Part shown: positions 7,667 through 15,411 of the stretch, in pieces | Position numbering within the stretch: position 1 is the stretch's first letter | How the letters are laid out: each line of letters opens with the position of its first letter | Assembly (NCBI RefSeq): GCF_030296615.1 | Contig: NZ_AP027732.1 | Span: 806,001-870,000 of the forward strand | Direction of reading: 5' to 3' | Length of the DNA stretch: 64,000 nt | Source of the DNA: Frondihabitans sucicola | Lineage (GTDB): Bacteria > Actinomycetota > Actinomycetes > Actinomycetales > Microbacteriaceae | Program-made: the position numbers and the translations under genes | The notes under the pieces: model-generated | Databases searched by the model: none | What the model saw: only the letters and a program-made list of their open reading frames with translations | What the model was told of the DNA's origin: nothing

Positions 7667-8473
7667 TCAACGGTGCAGGCCGGTGCCTGCGACGGTGAGC
7701 ACGACGGCGGTAACTGGCAGACCCAGTGCGGCTAAGGCGGCTCCTAGGACCCAAGCAGTTCGCCTGCGAGCGGCGACCCGAACACGCTCTCGCAATCCCA
7801 CGAACCATTCGGTGTCTTCCACCGATGGCGTGGGCACCGGTTGGCGGGGCGCCCACGTGCGGGGCTGAAGGACTGCGTGACGGACGAGTTCCCCTGAGAT
7901 GGAGCCCCGCGGGGGTGACACCGTTCGGATCAGGAACCGCACGAGCTGGTCGAGCGTGACCACTGCGACGTCCTTGGGTTCGCCCTTGTGTGTCAAGGTC
8001 GCGCCGACAGTAACGATGACGGCGAGGACATCAACCGTTCCGCCCGCCGCTGCAGAGAGCAGCTTCGCCGCCCGGGCGGCCTCGTGGCTGGAATTGCGCA
8101 AATATGGTTGCCGCTGCCCGTTCACCAGGAATGCCTTGGGCGAGACCCACACTTTCCCGCCTGGGCTGTGTTTCGTGTTTACCGTCACCACGCGACCGGA
8201 TGGGCTCACGAGAACGTGATCGATGTCACTGCCTCGATCTCCCACTGGCACCGAGTGCAGCACCAACCACCCTTCGGGAAGCCGAAGGAGCCGTTCCGCG
8301 ACCGCCTGCTCCCCGAGTAGCCCGACGTACCAACTGCGTGCGGACGAAGGAATCGGGTGGCGTCCGAAGAGTCGCGCCGCGAAAGAGGGCGGCGCCTCGG
8401 GCCCGATGGCGTCTCGAAGGGCCGCCATCAGAGACTCTCCGGGAACACGGCTCGAAAGCGTCAGATCCGACAT
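7667..8473 (-). CDS. NERD (nuclease-related) domain protein
   Basis: 268 residues from ATG 8473. The NERD core runs from about residue 45 to 170: GEQAVAERLLRLPEGW, SDIDHVLVSPSGRVV, NTKHSPGGKVWV. These contain the D and the ..NTK residues that correspond to the restriction-endonuclease-like active site, here with the N-T-K variant common in actinobacteria. A C-terminal hydrophobic segment (about 240-262) should anchor it in the membrane. NERD proteins are suspected DNA-processing enzymes found in mobile and defence contexts. Neighbours on the same strand are DUF3024, a serine recombinase and a TIR gene. Confidence 0.8.
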   Translation of the reverse strand: MSDLTLSSRVPGESLMAALRDAIGPEAPPSFAARLFGRHPIPSSARSWYVGLLGEQAVAERLLRLPEGWLVLHSVPVGDRGSDIDHVLVSPSGRVVTVNTKHSPGGKVWVSPKAFLVNGQRQPYLRNSSHEAARAAKLLSAAAGGTVDVLAVIVTVGATLTHKGEPKDVAVVTLDQLVRFLIRTVSPPRGSISGELVRHAVLQPRTWAPRQPVPTPSVEDTEWFVGLRERVRVAARRRTAWVLGAALAALGLPVTAVVLTVAGTGLHR

Positions 8474-8606
8474 AAGCACCCCTCTCAGTCGGGTGCGCAA
8501 CCGTGCGCGGCCCCACTTCCACCGTAGGAGCAGAGCCATCCGCACCGATGCCACCAGTCCGGGGCAATGTCTGAATTGCGATCGAGCCCCCATGAGAACG
8601 CGGAGG

Positions 8607-8942
8607 TCAGCCCCAGAAGATCGGATCGCCGCTCTCGGCGACGACATCCAGCAAAACTTGCAATTGTCTCGTCGGTGGCACCTGGTCACAGCGGTGGAAG
8701 CGCAAGTGCCGGTCCCGCCAGTACAGGCTCCACTCCCCCGTCGTGGCCGTGTACCGAAGCCGGGCCACTGGGTCCCTCGTCCACTCGCTAGTCGGGTCAT
8801 CCCATGGCGGTCGCGTCTCCACGATGGTGACGGCCGTCGACGTCACGTCGGCCTCGACGCGGAGCTGGTCAGCGTGCAGGGGCGATGTCTCCTGTTTGCA
8901 CCACTTCTTGATGCGTCGCAGGTCGAGTTCAGGAACTGGCAC
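8607..8942 (-). CDS. DUF3024 domain protein
   Basis: 111 residues. The pattern LRVEADVTSTAVTIVETRPPW, ARLRYTATTGEWSLYWRDRHLRFH and a final DPIFWG matches DUF3024, a short actinobacterial domain with no known function. Its ATG (8942) lies inside the end of the serine recombinase gene (14-base overlap), so it is translationally coupled to the recombinase. The coupling suggests a helper or cargo role for the mobile element. Confidence 0.8.
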   Translation of the reverse strand: MPVPELDLRRIKKWCKQETSPLHADQLRVEADVTSTAVTIVETRPPWDDPTSEWTRDPVARLRYTATTGEWSLYWRDRHLRFHRCDQVPPTRQLQVLLDVVAESGDPIFWG

Positions 8943-9510
8943 GAGACGCCTCCCTGGCGCGACGGTAAAAGGTGGACCGGGTCAGCCCAAGGTCCCGAAG
9001 GACCTGCGCCGTCGACTCACCCTCTTCGATCAGATGCAGCGCGTTACGGATCTGCCGGTCGGACACCTTCTGCGGCCGGCCGCCGAGATCCCCACCGGCC
9101 GTGCGCCGCTTAGCAACCGAATCGGTGATCCGCTCCCGCTTGATGTCGAGTTCCATCTGCGCCAGGGCCGACATCACCGTGAACACCATCGACCCCATCG
9201 GCGTCGACGTGTCCACGTCCCCTCCCCCAAGGTTCAACACTCGAAGCCCTGCCGATCGTGCCCGAAGGCCTTCGGCGAAGTCGAGCATGTTCTGCGTCGA
9301 CCTGCCAAGGCGATCAAGCGTCGTCACGACCAGAGTGTCTCCGTCATGGATCGCGTCCAGGGCCCGATCAAACGCGGGCGTCGACGCTCGAGCACCCGAA
9401 ACCCCTTGATCCACATACAAGTCATCCCGACGCACGCCGGCCGCGAGAAGATCAAGCTCTTGCCGATCAATTGCCTGCTGCTTCGTCGATACCCGGGCGT
9501 ACCCAATCAA
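8929..9510 (-). CDS. Serine recombinase (resolvase/invertase family)
   Basis: 193 residues from TTG 9510. This start is chosen because an AGGAGG lies about 16 bases upstream and the protein then opens with the family-typical MIGYARVSTKQQ. The annotated-looking start at 9654 would add 48 non-homologous residues. Catalytic Ser8 (with Arg6) and the TTLDRLGRS arginines (about 67 and 70) are present. The E-helix follows, then a C-terminal helix-turn-helix (about 150-188, GGRPQKVSDRQIRNAL and STAQVLRDLGLTRSTFYRR). The length is right for a Tn3-type resolvase or Hin-type invertase. It overlaps the DUF3024 gene. Confidence 0.9.
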   Translation of the reverse strand: MIGYARVSTKQQAIDRQELDLLAAGVRRDDLYVDQGVSGARASTPAFDRALDAIHDGDTLVVTTLDRLGRSTQNMLDFAEGLRARSAGLRVLNLGGGDVDTSTPMGSMVFTVMSALAQMELDIKRERITDSVAKRRTAGGDLGGRPQKVSDRQIRNALHLIEEGESTAQVLRDLGLTRSTFYRRAREASRASS

Positions 9511-9581
9511 CTTCCCCGAACCGGGCCTCCTGGTGTCCCAAAACCAATGATGAACACCTGCATTCAACTTTTGGCACATAG

Positions 9582-9656
9582 ATATGGGAATTGGGGCGCG
9601 CCGGAATCCCAGGTCTCGCGACCTCGAGATCCGACACTCGGTGGGACATCCCATAT
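9582..9656. repeat. Inverted repeat beside the recombinase gene
   Basis: gatatggga at 9582-9590 and its exact reverse complement tcccatatc at 9648-9656, 57 bases apart, lie between the recombinase start and the TIR gene stop. This is where a resolvase often has its own res/regulatory sites. The arms are only nine bases, so this is a weak candidate. Confidence 0.25.
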
Positions 9657-9666
9657 CCCTAGGGTT

Positions 9667-10887
9667 TTAGGAGCCCGCCGGCTCCAATTCTTTCCAAGTC
9701 TCTATGAGGCGAATGCTGTCAGTAACTCGGGTGACGCCCCGTCGTGCTGGTCGGAGGGATTTGCGTAGGGCGACGGAAAAGTATTCGACAGGCTTCAACG
9801 AATCAAGAAGGGAATCGAGGTTTCCGACGACTTCACCCATTCCAGAAAGTCCCTCGATCATTGAGTTGTAGGTCTCGATGAAACCCAGCTCGACGGGCGC
9901 TTCTTGAGCAATCCGTCGAAACTCGCGCATGTCGATGTCGAGATCCTTTGTTGCCAGAAACAACTGTTCGCCAATCGAACTAATTTTTTCGGCTGGGGCG
10001 CTGAACGCTTGAGCAGAGCGGAAAGTCCAAGATTGAACATCCTTCACGCCGGGATTGTCCTTAAGCGGACCAGCAGCCTCTGCTGCGTTCCCAAGATCCT
10101 CAATTGCCGGACCCATTTCCTCAGCTATCTGAGTAAGGGCCGTCGTCTTTTGCTCAAACGTTGCAAACAAGTCAGCAAGACCCGGCGCCTCCAGATCATC
10201 ATCATCATCGCCATTTGCGCCAGGAATCAGTTCTTCTTCGTTCTGCGGCGGTGTTTGGCTCAGCGTAGCCAAATGCGATTCTGCGACTTGATACGACCTA
10301 ACAAATCGAGCGGCTAGGCGAGACATAGTCTTTTTCCATTCAGACGACCCGGGATCCGTCAAGACCGCTTCCTCGATCACCTCCCACTGCCGAGCCCTCG
10401 CCTCGCGCACGATGTCATCCGTCGACTGGTCGTTGAAGATTGCAGGTGCGTCCAGAACAAGGATTGGCAATAGGAGTTCTCGGACCCCCAGATCAGTTGC
10501 CTTACTTTGAAAGCGGTTGAACTCTAGGCGGCAGTTGTCACTATCCAGGTAACTTGCGCTCAGCAGAGGAATGAAAACGGATGCCGCCAATATCTCGGCG
10601 TCTAGTCGCTCTCCCCAATATTCGCCCCATTCAAGACTGTCCCGATCGAGAAACGCGCGGACCTTCTTACCCGACTTCGAGTACACAAAGTGCCCCAATA
10701 ACTCCTTAAATGGGCTCATCATTTGGTAGGCGTCCTCATCGGCGTGGGCGTAACTAAGAAACACCGTGATTTCGTCGGCATCCTGATTTAGAGAGCCTGT
10801 GGCAGCTTGCAGTTCGGGGGTGATCGGGTTCGCATCGATGACTCCTGCCAGATCTGTAACCCGAGGTGCTGCCGTGTTGTCGGTCAT
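9667..10887 (-). CDS. TIR domain protein with long helical C-terminal region
   Basis: 406 residues from ATG 10887, preceded by a GAAGAAGAG ribosome-site-like stretch; a GTG at 10902 is an alternative. The TIR domain is at about residues 40-160: TVFLSYAHAD, FLDRDSLEWGEYW, VFIPLLSASYLDS and CRLEF, with Glu122 in the position of the NAD-cleaving catalytic glutamate. A Gly-Asp linker with five consecutive Asp (about 225-232) separates it from a helical region (about 235-400) of unknown family. Bacterial TIR proteins of this kind are effectors that deplete NAD in antiphage systems. Codon use is visibly lower in GC than the surroundings, a sign of transfer. Confidence 0.8.
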   Translation of the reverse strand: MTDNTAAPRVTDLAGVIDANPITPELQAATGSLNQDADEITVFLSYAHADEDAYQMMSPFKELLGHFVYSKSGKKVRAFLDRDSLEWGEYWGERLDAEILAASVFIPLLSASYLDSDNCRLEFNRFQSKATDLGVRELLLPILVLDAPAIFNDQSTDDIVREARARQWEVIEEAVLTDPGSSEWKKTMSRLAARFVRSYQVAESHLATLSQTPPQNEEELIPGANGDDDDDLEAPGLADLFATFEQKTTALTQIAEEMGPAIEDLGNAAEAAGPLKDNPGVKDVQSWTFRSAQAFSAPAEKISSIGEQLFLATKDLDIDMREFRRIAQEAPVELGFIETYNSMIEGLSGMGEVVGNLDSLLDSLKPVEYFSVALRKSLRPARRGVTRVTDSIRLIETWKELEPAGS

Positions 10888-11197
10888 TAGCTCTTCTTCC
10901 ACTTCTTCGTGTGCGCCTTATTCAAATCATGACACTACCTCGACTCTCGGTAGCCATTGCGATCGGTTTAGTGTCCCAATACTGTCGTGTGCCGAAACCC
11001 ATGCCTTACGGCACTGATTTGACGGTTGCAGTTGACCCCCGGTCACCGCGCATGGTCACCGTACGGGGTAACGTGCATCCGCTTGCTCGCAGTGATCTTT
11101 CTCGAGGCGATGAGGGTTGGGGAGCGGTGGTCGTCCGTCTTGCGTGCCGCCCAAGAGCCGCCGACTTTTCGTCTCTTGCGAACGTGATTCCTCCAAG
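10888..11197. other. Intergenic stretch without a recognised gene
   Basis: Separates the divergent TIR (minus) and VOC (plus) genes. I see no convincing reading frame. It should contain the two promoters; the only structure found is the palindrome at its right end. Confidence 0.4.
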
Positions 11198-11219
11198 AGT
11201 ATCTTGACGTCAAGATACT
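11198..11219. promoter_or_regulatory. Perfect 22-bp palindrome, probable MarR-type operator
   Basis: The half-site is agtatcttgac, perfectly mirrored, centred between 11208 and 11209, with imperfectly matching outer arms (cctcca on the left, tggagg on the right, the latter being the ribosome site of the VOC gene). The core atcttgannntcaagat type is like operators of MarR-family regulators such as MhqR, which controls VOC dioxygenases and quinone detoxification. It ends 13 bases before the VOC start, so a bound regulator would block transcription. No MarR gene is adjacent. Confidence 0.6.
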
Positions 11220-11232
11220 TCTGGAGGACGAA

Positions 11233-11619
11233 ATGCGTCTGCACCATGTTCAGGTCTCGATGCCGGCAGCTCAAGAGGAGCTTGCACGACTCTTTTACCG
11301 TGATGCGGTGGGTCTCACGGAGGTCGACAAGCCCGCGTCCCTTATTGGCCGCGGCGGCTGCTGGTTCCGAGCCTTCTCCGGGAAGAACGTCATTGCAGAA
11401 ATTCATTTGGGCGTCGACGACCCCTTCGTGCCGGCGAAGAAAGCACACCCGGCGTTGGTTGTTGACTCAATTCACGAGCTCGAGGCGATGGGCCAGCGAA
11501 TTGAGTCCGGCGGCTTTGAAGTTTCGTGGGCAGAGCGGGACACGCTTGAGGGGTATGCACGCTTCCATGCCCGCGACGGCTTCGGCAACAGGTTTGAGGT
11601 GCTCACTGTCGAAGCCTGA
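11233..11619 (+). CDS. VOC (glyoxalase/dioxygenase) superfamily protein
   Basis: 128 residues, ATG 11233 with a ctggagg ribosome site. The protein has the paired beta-alpha-beta modules of the VOC fold: MRLHHVQVSMP with a metal-type His near residue 5, FYRDAVGL, then IAEIHLGVDD with a second His/Glu pair, and the C-terminal ARFHARDGFGNRFEVL. Members include glyoxalases, extradiol dioxygenases and antibiotic-binding proteins; the substrate is not evident. A single-gene unit under the palindrome just upstream, which suggests induction by a small aromatic or electrophile. Confidence 0.8.
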   Translation: MRLHHVQVSMPAAQEELARLFYRDAVGLTEVDKPASLIGRGGCWFRAFSGKNVIAEIHLGVDDPFVPAKKAHPALVVDSIHELEAMGQRIESGGFEVSWAERDTLEGYARFHARDGFGNRFEVLTVEA

Positions 11620-11656
11620 CGGGACGCGAGGGGTTCGGCTTCCGTGCCGGTCTTTA

Positions 11657-11884
11657 CTAGGTCCGGCTTCGTCCTTTTCGGATGTAGCCAACGATTCCGT
11701 TGACGAGCATGAAAAGACCCAGGGCCCCAAAGGCCAGTGTCAAAAATGGGAGTGGCAGGAAAGAGTGCTGCGGAAGGAAAATCAGCACAGCTACGCCTAT
11801 GGCCAAGAAGAATGCCCCCAGGAACAACGAAGTCCCCGGCGGAACCGAGGCTCGATTCCTTCGATTACGTTCAGAAGGATCCAC
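11657..11884 (-). CDS. Small two-helix membrane protein
   Basis: 75 residues from GTG 11884. A charged, Arg-rich N-terminus precedes two hydrophobic helices (about 18-38 and 46-66), and the end is basic. No family recognised. It follows a 46-residue membrane protein on the same strand with 18 bases between, so the two may be one transcript. Confidence 0.45.
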   Translation of the reverse strand: MDPSERNRRNRASVPPGTSLFLGAFFLAIGVAVLIFLPQHSFLPLPFLTLAFGALGLFMLVNGIVGYIRKGRSRT

Positions 11885-11902
11885 GGACGCTGCCTTTCTC
11901 GA

Positions 11903-12043
11903 TCACTTTCGCCGTCGCCCCAAAACAACCCAGCTCACGACGGCTAACCCGAGACCGACGATCACGGCCAGAACGGTTGGAACGACGCCGGCTGACACCG
12001 ATAACGTCAAGGCGCCTGCTACCGGCCAAGTCGGGAGGGTCAT
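11903..12043 (-). CDS. 46-residue single-pass membrane protein
   Basis: Reads from ATG 12043 (MTLPTWPVAG) through one long hydrophobic stretch to a GRRRK end, a classic positive-inside single-pass microprotein. No strong ribosome site is visible. It is short, so composition alone could create it; the hydrophobic helix with a basic stop-transfer end and its place between two other tiny membrane genes support it. Confidence 0.35.
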   Translation of the reverse strand: MTLPTWPVAGALTLSVSAGVVPTVLAVIVGLGLAVVSWVVLGRRRK

Positions 12044-12164
12044 GGTCCGATTCTGCCCAGTCCCGCCCTTACAGGAAAGACATCGAACGAAGGGGTTCGG
12101 CTATCGGCATAGGCGAACGACGGCCTTCACGTCAGCGACAGCAACATCGAGAACGGCAATCTGG

Positions 12165-12395
12165 TCACTTCCTTCGCTCCATTTGAGTCTTGCCGACGAT
12201 CGCCCAGAGGTACGCGGTGAAAACTAAAAGCAAGATGCTGACAATCCATATGGGAAACCCTCCGACGCTGGTCTGTTGGCCAAATGGAGTCAGGAGGCCC
12301 AACAGGGCGAGGGCAAAGGTGAAGCACCCCAGCCCAAACAGAGGCCAGGGGCTCTGACCGTCTCGGGCAGTCGGTATCAGTGGCTTCTTCGCCAT
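12165..12395 (-). CDS. Small two-helix membrane protein
   Basis: 76 residues from ATG 12395 (MAKKPLIPTA), with GGAAGACAGG upstream; an in-frame start at 12452 lacks a site. Two membrane helices at about 20-40 and 50-68 and a basic end. Third member of a minus-strand run of tiny membrane genes. Function unknown. Confidence 0.45.
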   Translation of the reverse strand: MAKKPLIPTARDGQSPWPLFGLGCFTFALALLGLLTPFGQQTSVGGFPIWIVSILLLVFTAYLWAIVGKTQMERRK

Positions 12396-12612
12396 CTCAT
12401 TGCCTGTCTTCCATCGATTCGTAAACCGCGCCTCGTGACTCGGAGTGGCCAATCAATCCACAGTTGCAGGCCCACGGCCTCGTTCTATCGCAGTTTCCAA
12501 CGTATTAGTCGAAATCCCTTCGTCCGCTTGCGGCGGATGCCCGATAGAGGTTCCCTGTCGAACGCTCGCCGAGCGCCCGGTCAAAGTACCGGTTGGGTCT
12601 ATCGTCTGGCCT

Positions 12613-12897
12613 ATGGAGGATCCCGAGAACGGCTTAGAGCAGCTGGGATTAGGAAGCGAGGAACTGCCGCCTGCGCCTGGTCACGACCAGCCCTGGTGGG
12701 TCGCCACTTCCTCGCTCCCGGTGAGCATCGCTCTCACTGCTCTTTGGGTCATCGCCGCTGTGACGGCTTTCCTCAATTTGCCTACATCGATCTCATCGCA
12801 GGATGCCTGGCGCCTCGTCGTTCCCGTGCTGGCTACGCTACTGGTGATCCTCTCCGCACCCAGCATCATCTACAACGCGATCAAGCACGAACGATGA
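12613..12897 (+). CDS. Small two-helix membrane protein
   Basis: 94 residues from ATG 12613 (MEDPENGLEQLG). An acidic N-terminal stretch is followed by two hydrophobic helices (about 36-56 and 66-88) and a short basic end. A longer frame to 12445 exists but its extra residues look non-coding. No clear ribosome site. Divergent from the 12165-12395 gene. Function unknown. The following 12898-13098 shows no gene. Confidence 0.4.
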   Translation: MEDPENGLEQLGLGSEELPPAPGHDQPWWVATSSLPVSIALTALWVIAAVTAFLNLPTSISSQDAWRLVVPVLATLLVILSAPSIIYNAIKHER

Positions 12898-13098
12898 GGG
12901 CTCCCCGGTAAAGGCCAGGCCGGCCGCACGGTAGACGTTGGTCACCGTGCAGCAGCACCCACCAATGAGCGATCACAGAACGCCGCCACTTAGGGATCAA
13001 CTCCACATTTCCTGAGTACTCGTGGCCCGCGACCGGCGTCGAGGTTGTGTCCGGGAGCGACCGGCTATCGGGCAGAGATTGTGTTCTTGGGCTCCGCG

Positions 13099-13520
13099 CT
13101 AGATGTCGGTGGTCAGCCCGGCGAGTCGAAGTACGGCAACGAGTCCGTGCGGAGTTCCTGGCCAGTGTTCCTCGATCTTCGCTCGGCCGGCTTTCCTGGC
13201 GGCGAATCGAAGGGCGAGGGCAACGATGATCGCGTCATCGGCGTAGCCGAGGACAGGAATGAAATCAGGAATCAGGTCAATCGGTGAAACCAGGTACACC
13301 AGGAGGATTGAGAGCCAGACGCGTACTCCGATAGAGACCGTCCGGTCGGCGGCGAGTCGCCTGACAAGGCGGATGACATCGGGCACGAGCCGGAGCAGGT
13401 CACGGAGTGTTGCAGCGTCGGGGTGGTGGCGTTGTTCTCGCCAGAGCAGGAGAAGCAGAAGCCCATACAGAATGACGACACCCCCAGCACGCTGAGAAGC
13501 ACCTGCCACCACGGGGTCAT
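13099..13520 (-). CDS. DUF1232 (YkvA-like) membrane protein, frameshifted in this sequence
   Basis: The C-terminal frame contains the DUF1232 signature (YLVSPIDLIPDFIPVLGYADDAIIVALALR). The natural N-terminus, MTPWWQVLLSVLG from ATG 13520, is in a neighbouring frame. Adding one C to the C5 run at 13481-13485 joins them into about 140 residues with an N-terminal membrane helix. Members are membrane-associated proteins of unknown role. It is divergent from the arsR-CDF metal efflux genes, with only 28 bases between the starts. Confidence 0.7.
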
Positions 13521-13538
13521 CACGCCACAGTAATGCAA

Positions 13539-13544
13539 TAATCT
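13539..13544 (+). promoter_or_regulatory. Candidate -10 box for a leaderless arsR transcript
   Basis: TAATCT lies four bases before the ATG of the ArsR gene, and no ribosome site is present. This is the layout of leaderless transcripts common in actinobacteria. A metal-responsive operator would be expected to overlap this stretch. Confidence 0.3.
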
Positions 13545-13548
13545 GCGT

Positions 13549-13917
13549 ATGAATGCAGCTAGTGAGCAATGTGGGTGGAACCCGGACAGTCAGTACGTGG
13601 AGCTGGCGGTCGAGATCTTCGGGATGCTCGCGGATGCCACCCGGGTCCGGATCATCCTTGCCCTCCGTGGCGAGGAGCTGTCGGTAAACCACCTGGCCGA
13701 CATCCTGGACAAGACCCCCGCGTCGGTGTCGCAGCATTTGGCGAAGCTTCGCCTGGCCCGGATCGTGTCGACCCGGCAGGACGGCACCCGCGTGTTCTAC
13801 AGCCTCGCGAACGAGCACGCGAGCCAGCTGGTGAGTGACGCGATCTTCCAAGCCGAGCACAGCCTCGGTGGGTCTCCTCGGCACCACCACCCCATCGACA
13901 AACAGGCTACGGCGTGA
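13549..13917 (+). CDS. ArsR/SmtB family metal-responsive repressor
   Basis: 122 residues. The winged helix-turn-helix is complete (VEIFGMLADATRVRIILAL, LADILDKTPASVSQHLAKLR, RQDGTRVFYSL). The C-terminus ends in a His cluster (RHHHPID) that could bind metal, with a Cys near the N-terminus. Its stop overlaps the GTG of the CDF exporter, so the two are a coupled operon. It is expected to repress the pair until Zn, Co, Ni or Cd binds; which metal cannot be told. Confidence 0.9.
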   Translation: MNAASEQCGWNPDSQYVELAVEIFGMLADATRVRIILALRGEELSVNHLADILDKTPASVSQHLAKLRLARIVSTRQDGTRVFYSLANEHASQLVSDAIFQAEHSLGGSPRHHHPIDKQATA

Positions 13918-15029
13918 GCACCCACCACGACCACCCGCACAACACCGACGCACACACGCACGATCACGATCACGAAGACGATCAAGGCACCCACGAGCAC
14001 TCCCACGATGAAGAGCACGGCCACTCCCACGATCACGACGGTCACGGGCACTCTCACCCGACCGGGATCAAGGGATTCTTCTACGGTCTCTTCGTCCCGC
14101 ACACCCACGACGCCGCGGACTCGATCGACGACGCGCTCGAGGCCAGCTCGCAGGGCGTCCGCGCGCTGAAGATCAGCCTGTTCATCCTCCTCGGCACCAC
14201 GATCCTGCAATTCCTGATCTTCCTGATCAGCGGGTCCGTCGCACTCTTGGCGGACACGATCCACAACTTCTCTGACGCTTTGACCGCGGTGCCGTTGTGG
14301 ATCGCGTTCATCCTCGGCCGCCGCATCGCGACCCGCCGCTACACCTACGGGTTCGGTCGCGCCGAGGACCTCGCGGGCCTGTTCATCGTTGCCGTCGTGG
14401 CCCTGTCCGCGGTCGTTGCGGCAGTGGAGTCCATCAACCGGCTCTTCCACCCGCAAAACCTGCACAACCTCTGGTTCGTCGCCCTCGCGGGGCTCATCGG
14501 TTTCGCCGGCAACGAACTCGTCGCGATCTACCGCATCCGCGTCGGCCAGCGAATCGGCTCCGCCGCCCTTGTCGCGGACGGCGTCCACGCCCGCCTGGAC
14601 GGGTTCACGTCCCTTGCCGTGGTCCTCGGAGCCATCGGGGTGATGCTCGGGTTCCCGCTCGCGGACCCGATCATCGGCATCATCATCTCCGCCGCGATCA
14701 TCGTCCTTCTCTGGGGCACGATCAAAAGCATCGGCCGGCGCCTCATGGACGGCATCGAGCCCGACCTCGTCGACCGCGCACGCCACGCCCTCGAACACAC
14801 CCCCGGCGTCCTCTCCGTGCCCAAGATCCAGCTGCGCTGGGTCGGGCACCGACTCCAAGGAGCCGCTACCCTCGTCCTCGCCGACACCACCCTGGCCACT
14901 GCGGAGCGGATCGCCCACGAAGCCGGACACCACGTCACCCACGACGTCCCGAACCTCGATGACATGATGCTCCGCACTGTCACCACCACGGAGCACCACG
15001 ACCACACAGGCCACGAACACCGCCCGTGA
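13914..15029 (+). CDS. CDF family metal cation exporter
   Basis: 371 residues from GTG 13914. The first 48 residues are extremely His/Asp-rich (for example HDHDHEDDQ, HSHDHDGHGHSH), a probable metal-binding arm, and another HHDHTGHEH cluster ends the protein. Six membrane helices follow. The CDF metal site appears as two HxxxD motifs: HNFSD in helix 2 and HARLD in helix 5. A cytoplasmic C-terminal domain comes after them. Proteins of this family exchange Zn, Co, Ni or Cd for protons across the inner membrane. Controlled by the coupled ArsR gene. Confidence 0.92.
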   Translation: MSTHHDHPHNTDAHTHDHDHEDDQGTHEHSHDEEHGHSHDHDGHGHSHPTGIKGFFYGLFVPHTHDAADSIDDALEASSQGVRALKISLFILLGTTILQFLIFLISGSVALLADTIHNFSDALTAVPLWIAFILGRRIATRRYTYGFGRAEDLAGLFIVAVVALSAVVAAVESINRLFHPQNLHNLWFVALAGLIGFAGNELVAIYRIRVGQRIGSAALVADGVHARLDGFTSLAVVLGAIGVMLGFPLADPIIGIIISAAIIVLLWGTIKSIGRRLMDGIEPDLVDRARHALEHTPGVLSVPKIQLRWVGHRLQGAATLVLADTTLATAERIAHEAGHHVTHDVPNLDDMMLRTVTTTEHHDHTGHEHRP

Positions 15030-15149
15030 CCAGACCGTTAGCCTCTGGTCAGGGCTGCATACCCCGTGGGGGTAGCAGGTGATGTAGCCCCAAGATCCGG
15101 CTGCGCCGACAATCTGGCCTTGGGCGCGATCTCATCCTGACCGAGACGG

Positions 15150-15320
15150 AAGACCCATCATGAACCGCACCTCCGAGCCGGCTTCCAGTACGACAACATC
15201 CGCGACGGCAAACTCGCCGAAACCTGGCTGATGCTCAACGCGCCAGGCACAACCTGGGACGACGTCGAATCGCAAGGACACTGGACGAGCACCCCACCCC
15301 GCGCCTCTGGCCACAACTAA
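15150..15320 (+). pseudogene. C-terminal fragment, SnoaL/NTF2-like
   Basis: One frame closing at the TAA 15318-15320 reads FQYDNIRDGKLAETWLMLN and PGTTWDDV, a plausible C-terminal strand pair of a SnoaL/NTF2-like protein. No start or N-terminal half is visible upstream. It appears to be a leftover from a deletion or insertion between the CDF gene and the sigma factor region. Weakly supported. Confidence 0.3.
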
Positions 15321-15411
15321 TCACGAAGCGCTGGCCTCCCTGTGACAGGCCCGATCTTCAAATTCACGGCACCCCGTCACGCCCGAAGTGGGTCCCCCTT
15401 AGATTGCCCCG

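Noticed and set aside
13797-15020. A 407-residue frame antisense to the CDF exporter
   Set aside because: Acidic low-complexity antisense shadow.
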